From positions 1-64,000 of the forward strand of contig NZ_AUBG01000020.1 of assembly GCF_000429125.1 (NCBI RefSeq): DNA of 64,000 nt, given 5' to 3'. The stretch comes from Aequorivita capsosiphonis DSM 23843. GTDB lineage: Bacteria > Bacteroidota > Bacteroidia > Flavobacteriales > Flavobacteriaceae. The notes beneath the pieces are model-generated. The model was not told the DNA's origin, did not search any database, and saw only the letters and a list, made by a program, of their open reading frames with translations. Below are positions 8,504 to 17,206 of this stretch, piece after piece. The translations under genes were made by a program, and so were the position numbers. How positions within the stretch are numbered: position 1 is the first letter of the stretch; every line of letters starts with the position of its first letter.

Positions 8504-8958
8504 CTGTAGTAGGACTTAAAGCTCAATTGGTAGAACACTGCGATAGCCAGGTGGATGACCGTTATAAAAAAATAAGACGGACTATTGCCGGTATTGAGGA
8601 ATCTTTGTTCGAAGAATCTAAAAGTAGCGTTGGGGACAAACATGAAACGGCACGCGCCATGCTTCAGATTGACCGGGAAAATGCGGGGAGACAATTGCAT
8701 GAAATTGAAAAAGTAGCACAGCTTCTCAACAAGATTGATATAAAAGCTAAATCAGATTATGTACGCTTGGGCAGTTTGGTTTATACCGATAAATTTATAT
8801 ACTTCATTAGTATTTCTATAGGTACAGTTTCCGTAGAAAATACCGATTATCTCTGTGTAGCTCTAAACTCTCCTGTTGGATTACTTATTTCAGGAAAGAA
8901 GGAAGGGGATGAATTTGTACTAAATGGGATTCTGTATAAAATCAAGATCGTGAAGTAA
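8500..8958 (+). CDS. GreA/GreB C-terminal-like protein
   Basis: 152 residues. The first 85 residues are helical and charged (IGVE-type coiled pattern, with RRTIAGIEESLFEESKS), and the C-terminal half (VRLGSLVYTD ... LCVALNSPVGLLISGKKEGDEF) resembles the FKBP-like C-terminal domain of transcript cleavage factors GreA/GreB. Flavobacteria carry such short relatives, sometimes annotated misleadingly as 3-oxoacyl-ACP synthase. Whether it binds RNA polymerase is unknown. The ATG overlaps the mtgA stop by 4 bases. The last 17 bases overlap the convergent gene. Confidence 0.65.
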   Translation: MTVVGLKAQLVEHCDSQVDDRYKKIRRTIAGIEESLFEESKSSVGDKHETARAMLQIDRENAGRQLHEIEKVAQLLNKIDIKAKSDYVRLGSLVYTDKFIYFISISIGTVSVENTDYLCVALNSPVGLLISGKKEGDEFVLNGILYKIKIVK

Positions 8959-9439
8959 CATTGATCCACTCTTTTTCAGGTGTTGTTGCGTTCAGTATAT
9001 CCAGTTCCATAAAAATGGCGATATGATTAGCAACCTTAAAAGCATCATCCACATCATCACTCACATATGCTTCAATATGTTGATTTCGGTTATAAAATAA
9101 ATTAATTTTAAAAACTTCAAACCCCAGATTCGCTTCTGCTGCTATCACACGGGCGCGACTATTTTTAATTGTCTTGAAAACAGAGAGGTATTCTATTTCA
9201 GGCAAATTTTTCCATAAGCCAAAATTTACTTCAAAAATGGAATATACGTTGCGGTATCTCTTTTTTTCCAAATCCAATTCGAAACCCTCTCGCAATGAGA
9301 GTTTGAGCGCGGCACCCAACAAAATAAGTCCAAACAGCGTTCCTTCGAAAAATAGATATACAGAAAGTAAAGATAGAAGTATAGCAAAAATTATTTTCAC
9401 CTTTGCTACTGGCTGAAGATGGCGGATATTATGAGACAT
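8942..9439 (-). CDS. Hypothetical membrane protein
   Basis: Not recognised. From the ATG at 9439 it has 165 residues; an in-frame ATG at 9460 is possible but adds only a short basic leader. Hydrophobic segments IIFAILLSLLSVYLFFEG and LFGLILLGAALKL (about residues 16-46) form a helical hairpin, followed by a soluble domain with mixed strands (IEYLSVFKTIKNS, FEVFKINLFYNRNQHIEAYV) reminiscent of PH-like membrane-tethered proteins. The 3' end overlaps the GreA-like gene on the other strand by 17 bases. Confidence 0.7.
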   Translation of the reverse strand: MSHNIRHLQPVAKVKIIFAILLSLLSVYLFFEGTLFGLILLGAALKLSLREGFELDLEKKRYRNVYSIFEVNFGLWKNLPEIEYLSVFKTIKNSRARVIAAEANLGFEVFKINLFYNRNQHIEAYVSDDVDDAFKVANHIAIFMELDILNATTPEKEWINVTSRS

Positions 9440-9487
9440 AGACCTAGTTTTAAGTCTCAAATATAAAATTATAAATTCAGACTTGGT

Positions 9488-11707
9488 TTAGAATTGCGTT
9501 TCTCTTAAAACCTTTGGCATCTTTTCACTCATTGCCAGTAACCATTTCAATTGTTCGCGAACTAGATGTGCTTCTTCTAATTTTGAAACATATTCGTCGG
9601 TTTTTTGCGCTTTTTCATCTTCCGAGAACCTGATATTCTTCCCAAAAACAGCATCAAATATATCTTCAGAATTACCAACTTCTTCCTTTATTTCTGAATT
9701 GATTTCGTTATTCAAAATTGATTCTGCCATAGAAAGATTTTGAACTATTCTTGAGGCAATTAAGTTGAAGTTTTCAGAAGCGGGCGTAGTCGGATTGTTT
9801 ATAATGTATGTACTCAATGAGGCCAAAGACGATAAAAAAGTATGGTTTAACATCGCAATTTCATAAAACTTATCTAGATTTTTTTGTCTTGATTTTGGTT
9901 CCTGCGTCATTCGTTGGAATGCTGCACTGAGGTCTGACATTTCTAAAAAAGCCTTTTTTCTTGCTACTTTATATTCGTCGGATACTTCGCCTTTTTTATT
10001 ATAAAAATCGATAATGACCTCTAAATAAACCCGGTTAGCTTTTACTGTTTCTACAAGGGTATTTTGCATGCTTTGTACCTCCCAAGCGGGCCAAAGCAGC
10101 AAATTAGCGAATGTAGCCAATCCGGCACCAATAAGGGTATCGGTAACACGAAATTGAATTACACTAAAAATATCTGGTCGTATAAGTGCATAAATAAAAA
10201 CCACACTCAGGGTGATAAAAGTGGCCGAGGCCTTATAATTTCGCTGCACCATCGAAAATGCAATCACTAAAGATGTAATTGCTAAAATACCATAAACCGT
10301 GGTGTTTTGGGTGAGTAAAACAATTCCCACAGCTATCACCCCGCCAATAAGAGTGCCAATAGTTCTTTCTTTTGAACGCGTTTTGGTCAGGCCAAAAGTG
10401 GGTCGCATAATCACTATTAATGTAAGTAAAATCCAATATGGATTTTGAACTTCGAAAAGCATTCCCACGCCGTAGCCAATCATCGTCATGGTTGCCAAGC
10501 GCAGCGAATGCCTAAAAATATTGGAGTGTAGGTTGAAATTTTCTACTAAGACTTCTAAATCATAATTCTGTTTGGTCAAATATCTTTTGGCAACTTCACT
10601 TTTAATAAAAGAAATTTTTTGACGATCCGGATTGCTGAGTAACCATTCAATTTTTTCAATCTTTTTTACCTGCTGCTTTTGATATTTATAGAGATTCCGA
10701 AGCATCAATAAGTCTTCGTCATATATTTCTTCTGAAGTAAATATATCTTCCCTCACTTTTTCCAGGTATATTTCAATTGTTGTGCTTTCCGGAAGTCTTT
10801 TGAGATTTGAGAGATGAACCGAAATAGTATTTAACCTATCGCTCATTGCGAAAAGTAAATCTTGAAAATCTTTTAATTCTTCCGGTTTCTTTTCAAAAAG
10901 TATATCTGTTTTAGAATAATTTACTGGATGCGCCATGGCCAATTCAAGCATATCTACCAACTGCGCAAAAATCAGCATTCGCTTTCCTTCATACTCAGAT
11001 TTTCCAGAACCTGTTCTACTAGAAATTAAAATATCTCGTAAGGTTTCATGGGTTGCGGTAAGAGATGTCTGCGTATTTAAAAGACTTTTTAGAAGTTCTG
11101 TTCTATCTTTATTTTCTACCAGTTCGCCACGCGTTCGCAAATAATCTGCGGTAAGTCTAAGTGTTTTTGAAAGATAGTATTCCGTAGGTGCCTTCGGAAA
11201 AATAAAATGCCGAAGTAATGACAACGCTGCATACCAAAGTCCACCAAGCCCAATGAGCAGCATGCGTTCATAGGGTTGCAATCCACCAGAAACCTTTGAA
11301 AAACTAAGTACCAAGGCTAAAAGTCCCGAAAAACTGATTAGGGAAGCCCGAAACCCATAGATGGAGATATAGGAAATGAAAAACATTAAACCCCCTAGAA
11401 TTGGAAACAGAAGCCACAAAGAAAGATGTAAATAACTGCCAATAAAGCTAACCAGCATGGCCAGTAAAGTGGCGAAGAGAATCCCTGTTATTTTATTTCG
11501 AATGCTGCCGCTAACATCGCTAGGTGAAGCAAGCATGGCGCCAATGGTAATCGTGATTCCAATTTGAAGTTCGTCTAATTTAATGCCGACCAATATGGGT
11601 ATGGTGAGCGCAATTCCTAATAGAATAGCCTTAGAGAAATCGGTACTATTAAAGTATTCCGAAAGATCTTTAAGGGTTTCTTTGACTATGTTTTGAGAAG
11701 TTTTCAA
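9488..11707 (-). CDS. FUSC/YccS-family integral membrane protein
   Basis: 739 residues with two blocks of hydrophobic helices (about 28-175 and 405-545) separated by a soluble helical region and followed by a charged C-terminal tail. This duplicated arrangement, with PYWILLTLIVIMRPTFG and RTIGTLIGGVIAVG in the second block, is characteristic of the YccS/YhfK/FUSC group related to aromatic-acid exporters (AaeB). The transported substrate is unknown. It is monocistronic; the 240-base divergent gap to the next gene is AT-rich with no clear operator. Confidence 0.85.
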   Translation of the reverse strand: MKTSQNIVKETLKDLSEYFNSTDFSKAILLGIALTIPILVGIKLDELQIGITITIGAMLASPSDVSGSIRNKITGILFATLLAMLVSFIGSYLHLSLWLLFPILGGLMFFISYISIYGFRASLISFSGLLALVLSFSKVSGGLQPYERMLLIGLGGLWYAALSLLRHFIFPKAPTEYYLSKTLRLTADYLRTRGELVENKDRTELLKSLLNTQTSLTATHETLRDILISSRTGSGKSEYEGKRMLIFAQLVDMLELAMAHPVNYSKTDILFEKKPEELKDFQDLLFAMSDRLNTISVHLSNLKRLPESTTIEIYLEKVREDIFTSEEIYDEDLLMLRNLYKYQKQQVKKIEKIEWLLSNPDRQKISFIKSEVAKRYLTKQNYDLEVLVENFNLHSNIFRHSLRLATMTMIGYGVGMLFEVQNPYWILLTLIVIMRPTFGLTKTRSKERTIGTLIGGVIAVGIVLLTQNTTVYGILAITSLVIAFSMVQRNYKASATFITLSVVFIYALIRPDIFSVIQFRVTDTLIGAGLATFANLLLWPAWEVQSMQNTLVETVKANRVYLEVIIDFYNKKGEVSDEYKVARKKAFLEMSDLSAAFQRMTQEPKSRQKNLDKFYEIAMLNHTFLSSLASLSTYIINNPTTPASENFNLIASRIVQNLSMAESILNNEINSEIKEEVGNSEDIFDAVFGKNIRFSEDEKAQKTDEYVSKLEEAHLVREQLKWLLAMSEKMPKVLRETQF

Positions 11708-11948
11708 TCAGTTTTTTTCACTTGCGGCAAAGGTATTGACTACGCTCCGTAAGTTCGTTAATCTTTTCAGAAAAGAAAATTTGTTATTGTTTTATTAAAT
11801 ATATTATAGGCTGGCGTTATTAAATTTTAAACTTTTAAATTTATATGAATGGTAATTATGGTCCACTGAATTCTGAATTGAGAAAATCATTGTGTTGATT
11901 TTTTATTGACATATATCCTAATTCATCCATAAATTAAATCAATTTCTA

Positions 11949-12944
11949 ATGAATAAAATAATTTTACTGAAAAATCGTCCCACGGGAAAACCAACATTAA
12001 GTGATTTTGAATTTTCTGAAGAAGAAAGGCCGAAAGCAAAAGAAGGGGAGCTATTGTTGAAAGCAAAATACGTGTCTGTAGATCCGTATTTACGTGGTAG
12101 AATGCGTGATGAAAAATCGTATATAGAGCCTTTTAAAGTTGGTGAGCCTTTGGAGTCTGGTATTATCGCTGAAGTTGTTGAATCTAATAACAGGAACTTT
12201 AAAAGAGGTGAATTTGTAAATGGAACGTTGAAATGGAAACAATTTCAAACTTCAAATGGGAATGGTTTAAATAAAGTAGATCGCGAAAAAGCGCCTTTAA
12301 AAGCCTATTTGGGTGTTTTGGGACTGACCGGAATTACTGCTTATTTAGGTCTTGACAAGATAGGAAAACTGAAAAAAGGAGAAACACTTTTGGTTTCTGG
12401 AGCTGCAGGTGCTGTGGGAAGTGTTGCGGGACAAATAGGGAAAATAAAAGGGTGTACCGTAATTGGAATTGCCGGGACTGATGAAAAGACCGATCGTATT
12501 CAAGAGAAATTTGGCTTTGATGGCACAATCAATTATAAAACCTCCAAAGATATGAAGACGGCCATAAAAGAAGCTTGCCCCAATGGTGTAGATGTTTATT
12601 ATGATAATGTTGGTGGAGAGACCTTGGATGCTGCTTTGGCGAATATGAACAAATTTGGAAGAGTAATAAACTGTGGTGCTATTTCACTTTATAACGAAAC
12701 CAAAACACCAACCGGGCCTCGTGTTGAAAGCACACTTATTAAAAATAGTATTTTAATGCAAGGTTTTACGGTGCGAGATTATATTAAGGATTTTGGTCCT
12801 GCCCAAAACCAATTGGCCAAGTGGATGGAAGCAGATAAAATTAGCTATTTGGAAACCGTTGTCGAAGGTTTTGATAACATTCCGCAGGCATTTATTGACT
12901 TATTCGAAGGCAAAAACAAAGGAAAAATGATTGTGATAGTTTAG
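11949..12944 (+). CDS. NADP-dependent oxidoreductase (MDR superfamily, alkenal reductase type)
   Basis: 331 residues, typical of the zinc-free medium-chain dehydrogenases that reduce alkenals or prostaglandin-type enones with NADPH (CurA/PTGR-like). The N-terminus LKNRPTGKPTLSDF and the segment SVDPYLRGRMRD are hallmarks of this subgroup; the nucleotide-binding loop VSGAAGAVGSVAGQIGK lies near residues 149-165, and YYDNVGGETLDAAL follows. No zinc ligands are seen. It probably detoxifies reactive carbonyls. Single gene between the FUSC protein (divergent) and cls (convergent). Confidence 0.9.
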   Translation: MNKIILLKNRPTGKPTLSDFEFSEEERPKAKEGELLLKAKYVSVDPYLRGRMRDEKSYIEPFKVGEPLESGIIAEVVESNNRNFKRGEFVNGTLKWKQFQTSNGNGLNKVDREKAPLKAYLGVLGLTGITAYLGLDKIGKLKKGETLLVSGAAGAVGSVAGQIGKIKGCTVIGIAGTDEKTDRIQEKFGFDGTINYKTSKDMKTAIKEACPNGVDVYYDNVGGETLDAALANMNKFGRVINCGAISLYNETKTPTGPRVESTLIKNSILMQGFTVRDYIKDFGPAQNQLAKWMEADKISYLETVVEGFDNIPQAFIDLFEGKNKGKMIVIV

Positions 12945-12962
12945 CCTCGTAAAATGATACAA

Positions 12963-14423
12963 CTACATTAAAGGCGAAAACAAGCCAGCTAATTTTTCCA
13001 GAAGCTGAGTGAATTTGGAACGTGCTCTCCAGTTTTCAACATCTATTATAGTGGCATCTTTTAGATCTTCATAAAATGCTTGACTCAGTTCCTGTGCTAT
13101 TGCTTCGTCATATACCAGGGCGTTTACTTCAAAATTAAGATCAAAACTGCGAATGTCCATATTTGCGGTTCCCACCATTGCAAGTTGTTGATCTGCCACC
13201 ATTGTTTTAGCGTGTACAAATCCTTTTTGATAACGGTATATTTCTACTCCAGCATCCAAAAGTCGGCTGTAATAAGAGCGTACGGCATAATTTACTAATA
13301 ATGAATCTGAAATACCGGGCACCAATAACTTGACTTTTGTCCCGCTGGATGCCGCTATTACCAAGTTTTCTAAAATGCCTTCTCCAGGAATAAAATAGGG
13401 GGTAGTAATAAGTAATTCCTTCTTGGCTAGACTTATGGCCTGTACTAAAGTTTGTTGAATTAAAGGCGTATCAGAATCAGGCCCACTGGCAGCAATTTGA
13501 ACAATTTTATCTGAATTTGATTGATACGCTTCCTTTACTTCAGGGAAATATCTGGTTTCTGGCGCCAATTGCTCCCCAGCGCAATAGTTCCAATCTCCCA
13601 TAAAAATATATTGTAAGGTAGAAACCGAGGGCCCCTGAATCCTTAAATGCGTATCGCGCCAAAACAATGCATTTTTTTCTTCAGAGTTGTTTATATACTT
13701 ATCACTGACGTTGATGCCTCCTACAAACCCCAAAATGCCATCTATAACGATAATCTTTCTGTGGTTGCGATAATTCAATCTATTGGCCAAGGCGATGAGC
13801 TTTATCTTATAAAATGGAAATACAGCCACGCCGGCAGCTTTTAGTCTGGGCACTTGTTTTTTTCGTATTTCTCTACTTCCAAAGTCATCATACATAAAAC
13901 GAACCGTTACACCTTCTTTTGCTTTTTCAATCAGCAAGTCTATTATTTGACACCCAATAGCATCGGCTTCATAAATATAATATTCAATATGAATGTGATT
14001 CTTGGCATTTTTAAGCGCTTCTAGAACTTTTGGAAATTTGTTTTCTCCATTTAGCAATAAGGTCACATCGTTACCTTGTGTAATCGGACTTGAAGTTTGG
14101 GAAAGGATTAAATTAGCGAGTTTTTTAAAGGTATTGACTGATTCGGATCTAGTAGTGAAAATGGTTTGAGACATCTCTAGAATCCTTTTTCGCATAGCCA
14201 ACTCCATTTCGAGATTGTTGAATACCTTTTTACTGTACATTTTCCGCTTGCGGTAATTGATGCCAACGGAGAAATAGATAATCATGCCTACAAAAGGCAA
14301 AAAGATAACGGCAAGTAGATAGGCAAGGGTTTTGGTTGTGCTTTGGGTGTCATAGACAACCCTTGCGCAAACTAGGATAATGAGAATTATATATAAAATT
14401 TCAGCGAGGAGGATCCAGTTCAT
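12963..14423 (-). CDS. cls: Cardiolipin synthase (phospholipase D family)
   Basis: Makes cardiolipin from two phosphatidylglycerols at the inner membrane. 486 residues: two N-terminal TM helices (about 4-20 and 33-53), then two PLD domains with HxK motifs HRKIIVIDG (221-229) and HAKTMVADQ (near 403-411), each followed by the G-G-N / G-T-N-D pattern (FVGGINVSD, VGTANMDIRSF). Size and topology match bacterial ClsA. The gene is flanked by short gaps; no regulatory element is evident. Confidence 0.95.
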   Translation of the reverse strand: MNWILLAEILYIILIILVCARVVYDTQSTTKTLAYLLAVIFLPFVGMIIYFSVGINYRKRKMYSKKVFNNLEMELAMRKRILEMSQTIFTTRSESVNTFKKLANLILSQTSSPITQGNDVTLLLNGENKFPKVLEALKNAKNHIHIEYYIYEADAIGCQIIDLLIEKAKEGVTVRFMYDDFGSREIRKKQVPRLKAAGVAVFPFYKIKLIALANRLNYRNHRKIIVIDGILGFVGGINVSDKYINNSEEKNALFWRDTHLRIQGPSVSTLQYIFMGDWNYCAGEQLAPETRYFPEVKEAYQSNSDKIVQIAASGPDSDTPLIQQTLVQAISLAKKELLITTPYFIPGEGILENLVIAASSGTKVKLLVPGISDSLLVNYAVRSYYSRLLDAGVEIYRYQKGFVHAKTMVADQQLAMVGTANMDIRSFDLNFEVNALVYDEAIAQELSQAFYEDLKDATIIDVENWRARSKFTQLLEKLAGLFSPLM

Positions 14424-14504
14424 TTGTTGTATTGTTGAAGGAAGTGTCGTCTAAATTTAAGACTTTTAAACTTAGAAGGAATCCGAAATTAGGTTTTCTA
14501 TTTT

Positions 14505-15467
14505 TTAAGAAGTCAATTTAGTAGAATATGCAAGACTCAAAACCTTGTTGGTTTCGAGTGGTTCACCATGCTGAAAATAAATCTCCTGATTGTTCCAAAT
14601 ACCCTGAATCAAGTAATGACTCCCTTTAAAGTAACATTTCTGAACCTTTATTTCCAATTTGCTTTTTGCTTCAGAAATTTTAAGTTGATGTGGAAAAAAA
14701 ATACCATTTTCTGAAGTTTTTTTTTCTGAAAATAGATTCTTCGGAAGTAAATTCGCTTCACCGAAAAAACCAGCCTGATATTCGGTTGAAACATTTTTGT
14801 AGATAAATTCAGGAGTTCCTCTCATTGCTACCGAACCATCTTTCAGCATTATAATTTGATCAGAAAAAGCCAAAGCCTCTTCGCTGTCGTGGGTTGCGGT
14901 AATACAACTGATTTTTTTCTCCTTTAGATAACTGAAAATTTTTCGCTGTAGTTTATTTTTTCTGAAAGTATCAATATTGCTGAAAGGCTCGTCTAAAAGA
15001 AGGATTTTAGGTTCGTTTGCTAAAGCTTTTGCCAAAGCTACGCGTTGCTTTTGTCCGCCGCTGAGGTGTTTGACTAATGTATTTTTAAAATCTTCTATTT
15101 CAACTACTTTCAGCAGTTCTTCTATTTTTTGGGCATCCTTTTCTTCTTCAAGTCCAGAAAGATGCGATCCCAAGTTTTCTGCAACGGTAGTAAAGGGCAT
15201 AATATTGAACTCCTGGGCGACAAGCTTCATAAAAGGTTCTCCAGGAATAAGTGCTTTTGTAGGACCGAGGAGTTTATTTTCGTTGTAAAAGATGCTTCCA
15301 TTTTCTAAATGAAGCAAGCCGTAAACAAGATGTAGAAGAGTAGATTTTCCGCAGCCGCTTTCACCGAGAATACTAAGATGCTCACCAGGTTTTAAATTGA
15401 AGGCAACATCTTTTAAAATGGTTTTTTCGGAGTAGGAAAAGGAATCGATTTCAACTTTTAGCATCAC
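14505..15467 (-). CDS. ABC transporter ATP-binding protein, without adjacent permease
   Basis: 320 residues. The ATPase core shows Walker A GESGCGKS (35-42), signature LSGGQKQRVALAKAL, Walker B ILLLDEPFSN and the H-loop ATHDSEE, the pattern of importer-type ATPases (CysA/PotA-like). Beyond residue 230 there is an extra domain of about 90 residues that could be a TOBE-like regulatory fold. No permease or binding-protein gene is adjacent; instead two small genes (15474-15869 and 15872-16036) precede it with gaps of 4 and 2 bases. Substrate unknown. Confidence 0.88.
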   Translation of the reverse strand: MMLKVEIDSFSYSEKTILKDVAFNLKPGEHLSILGESGCGKSTLLHLVYGLLHLENGSIFYNENKLLGPTKALIPGEPFMKLVAQEFNIMPFTTVAENLGSHLSGLEEEKDAQKIEELLKVVEIEDFKNTLVKHLSGGQKQRVALAKALANEPKILLLDEPFSNIDTFRKNKLQRKIFSYLKEKKISCITATHDSEEALAFSDQIIMLKDGSVAMRGTPEFIYKNVSTEYQAGFFGEANLLPKNLFSEKKTSENGIFFPHQLKISEAKSKLEIKVQKCYFKGSHYLIQGIWNNQEIYFQHGEPLETNKVLSLAYSTKLTS

Positions 15468-15473
15468 AAAAAA

Positions 15474-15869
15474 TTACTTCGCTAATATTCCTTCATTTTC
15501 TAAAACAGGGATTTCTGTTACTTTCTCTTCAGAAATGCTGTTGGGCTCAAAAATAAATTTTCTTTCGAAGAGTTTATTTGCTGCAAAAAAAGTGACTAAA
15601 TATTCGTTGGTAAATTCTATAACGTCAGCGGTGATAAATTCAATTTTTTTTGAAGTTTTTGGCGCTAAATCGCCCATATCGTGTCTTAAGGTTGATGTTT
15701 TTCTGTCCTCACTATTTCCTCGTGACATTACTAGAACCATGGAAATTTCATCTTCGCGATTGTTCACTACATAAATATTCCATTGTTGGCCTGTAAATTC
15801 TTTATCCCATTCCATTACGGCAACAATATGCACGTTTTCTACTTTGGGTATTTCAATATCTTTTCGCAT
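15474..15869 (-). CDS. Conserved hypothetical protein
   Basis: 131 residues, no signal peptide or TM, predicted mainly beta (NVHIVAVMEWDKEFTGQQWNI ends with strand-like runs; LVTFFAANKLFERKFIFE). Not assigned to a named family by me. The middle gene of a tight three-gene set: the ATG follows the stop of the 54-codon membrane peptide by 2 bases and its stop is 6 bases before the ABC ATPase start. Neighbourhood suggests a shared transcript, but no function can be given. Confidence 0.75.
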   Translation of the reverse strand: MRKDIEIPKVENVHIVAVMEWDKEFTGQQWNIYVVNNREDEISMVLVMSRGNSEDRKTSTLRHDMGDLAPKTSKKIEFITADVIEFTNEYLVTFFAANKLFERKFIFEPNSISEEKVTEIPVLENEGILAK

Positions 15870-15871
15870 AG

Positions 15872-16036
15872 TTAATCTTCAATTTTCCACATAATCCAAA
15901 CTGCCAAAAGCGCAATGGCTGCGACACCAAGCAAAATGGAGCCAATAATTATTTTGATTGCTGCAATAATAAAAGTTAGATAAGCAACAGCTAAACCTAC
16001 AATAACGAGAAGGGCAATAACAAGATATTTTTTCAT
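15872..16036 (-). CDS. Small two-helix membrane protein (54 aa)
   Basis: A short gene: ATG at 16036, TAA at 15872-15874. The product begins MKKYLVIALLVIVGLAVAYL and continues through a second hydrophobic run (IIIGSILLGVAAIALLAVWI) to MWKIED. Two TM helices with basic N-terminus and charged C-terminus make a plausible inner membrane peptide. It is 2 bases upstream of the 131-aa gene and in the same orientation, so the three genes 16036-14505 look like one operon. Function unknown. Confidence 0.7.
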   Translation of the reverse strand: MKKYLVIALLVIVGLAVAYLTFIIAAIKIIIGSILLGVAAIALLAVWIMWKIED

Positions 16037-16073
16037 AATACATTTTTATTCATGAATATTAGGCTTTTGTTTA

Positions 16074-16160
16074 AGACCTACAAGGCCTCCATCGTCGGTA
16101 ATACACTTCGACAAGCTCAGAACGCTGCCTTGCAGGAATTCCCCTTTGGGGGCTAGGGGG
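16074..16160. repeat. Compound dispersed repeat downstream of pheS
   Basis: Three repeat words are nested: ACCTACAAGG (16076-16085) with its partner CCTTGCAGGAA (16128-16138), CTTCGACAAGCTCAG (16106-16120) between them, and the C/G-rich unit CCCCTTTGGGGGCTAGGGGG (16141-16160) that abuts the pheS stop codon. Each word recurs elsewhere in the window or is common in Bacteroidota intergenic DNA. Confidence 0.75.
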
Positions 16161-16161
16161 T

Positions 16162-17181
16162 TTATAGTACACTCTTAAACTGTTCCAAAAAGCGAACATC
16201 ATTTTCGCTGAACATCCTGATATCTGGAATTTGGTGTAACAACATCGCAATACGATCAATACCCACACCAAAAGCAAAACCAGAATATTCTTCCGGATCG
16301 ATGCCACAATTTGTAAGTACGTTTGGATCTACCATCCCGCAACCACCAATTTCTAGCCACCCTGTTCCTTTTGTGATTCTATGATCTGCTTCGGTTTCTA
16401 ATCCCCAATAAACATCAACTTCGGCACTTGGTTCTGTAAATGGAAAATAGGAGGGACGTAGGCGGATTTCAGATTTTCCGAACATCTCTGTGGTAAAATA
16501 CTGCAAAGTTTGTTTCAAATCTGCAAAGCTTACGCCTTTATCTACATACAATCCTTCTACTTGATGAAAAAAGCAATGAGAACGGGACGAAATAGCTTCA
16601 TTTCTATAAACACGACCTGGGGAAATGGTACGGATAGGCGGTTTGTTATTTTCCATATAACGAACCTGCACAGATGATGTATGCGTACGAAGCAAAACAT
16701 CTGGGTTTGTTTGAATAAAAAACGTATCCTGCATATCGCGAGCCGGATGGTATTCTGGAAGGTTTAATGCGGTAAAATTATGCCAATCGTCCTCCATTTC
16801 TGGTCCTTCGGAAACGTTGAAGCCAATACGTAAAAAGATGTCGATAATTTTATTTTTTACGATGGAAATAGGATGACGCGATCCCAACGGAATCACTTCT
16901 CCCGGACGGGAAAGATCACCATAAACACCTTTGGTTTCGGCACTGTTTTCAATAGCTTCCTTAAGAGAATCTACTTTTTCCTGCGCAGTGTTTTTAAGGG
17001 TGTTTATTACCTGCCCAAATTCCTTTTTTTGGTCGTTCGGAACGTTTTTAAAGTCGGCGAAAAAGCCATTTAAAATTCCTTTTTTACCTAAATATTTTAT
17101 GCGGAAGCTTTCTATTTCTTCTTTATTGGTTGAAGAAAAAGCTTCAACTTCGGCAATGTGTTTTTTTACTGTTTCTATCAT
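16162..17181 (-). CDS. pheS: Phenylalanyl-tRNA synthetase alpha subunit
   Basis: Catalytic subunit charging tRNA-Phe; works with PheT, whose gene is not in this window. 339 residues, normal. N-terminal helical arm (1-90), then the class II core: motif 1 region near PLGSRHPIS, DTFFIQTNP, motif 2 RVYRNEAISSRSHCFFHQVEG, and motif 3 FAFGVGIDRIAML. GGCGMVDPNVL marks the phenylalanine-binding pocket. The stop codon is directly followed by a compound repeat. Confidence 0.97.
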   Translation of the reverse strand: MIETVKKHIAEVEAFSSTNKEEIESFRIKYLGKKGILNGFFADFKNVPNDQKKEFGQVINTLKNTAQEKVDSLKEAIENSAETKGVYGDLSRPGEVIPLGSRHPISIVKNKIIDIFLRIGFNVSEGPEMEDDWHNFTALNLPEYHPARDMQDTFFIQTNPDVLLRTHTSSVQVRYMENNKPPIRTISPGRVYRNEAISSRSHCFFHQVEGLYVDKGVSFADLKQTLQYFTTEMFGKSEIRLRPSYFPFTEPSAEVDVYWGLETEADHRITKGTGWLEIGGCGMVDPNVLTNCGIDPEEYSGFAFGVGIDRIAMLLHQIPDIRMFSENDVRFLEQFKSVL

Positions 17182-17206
17182 TTCAGATATCTATTTTATG
17201 ATAATA

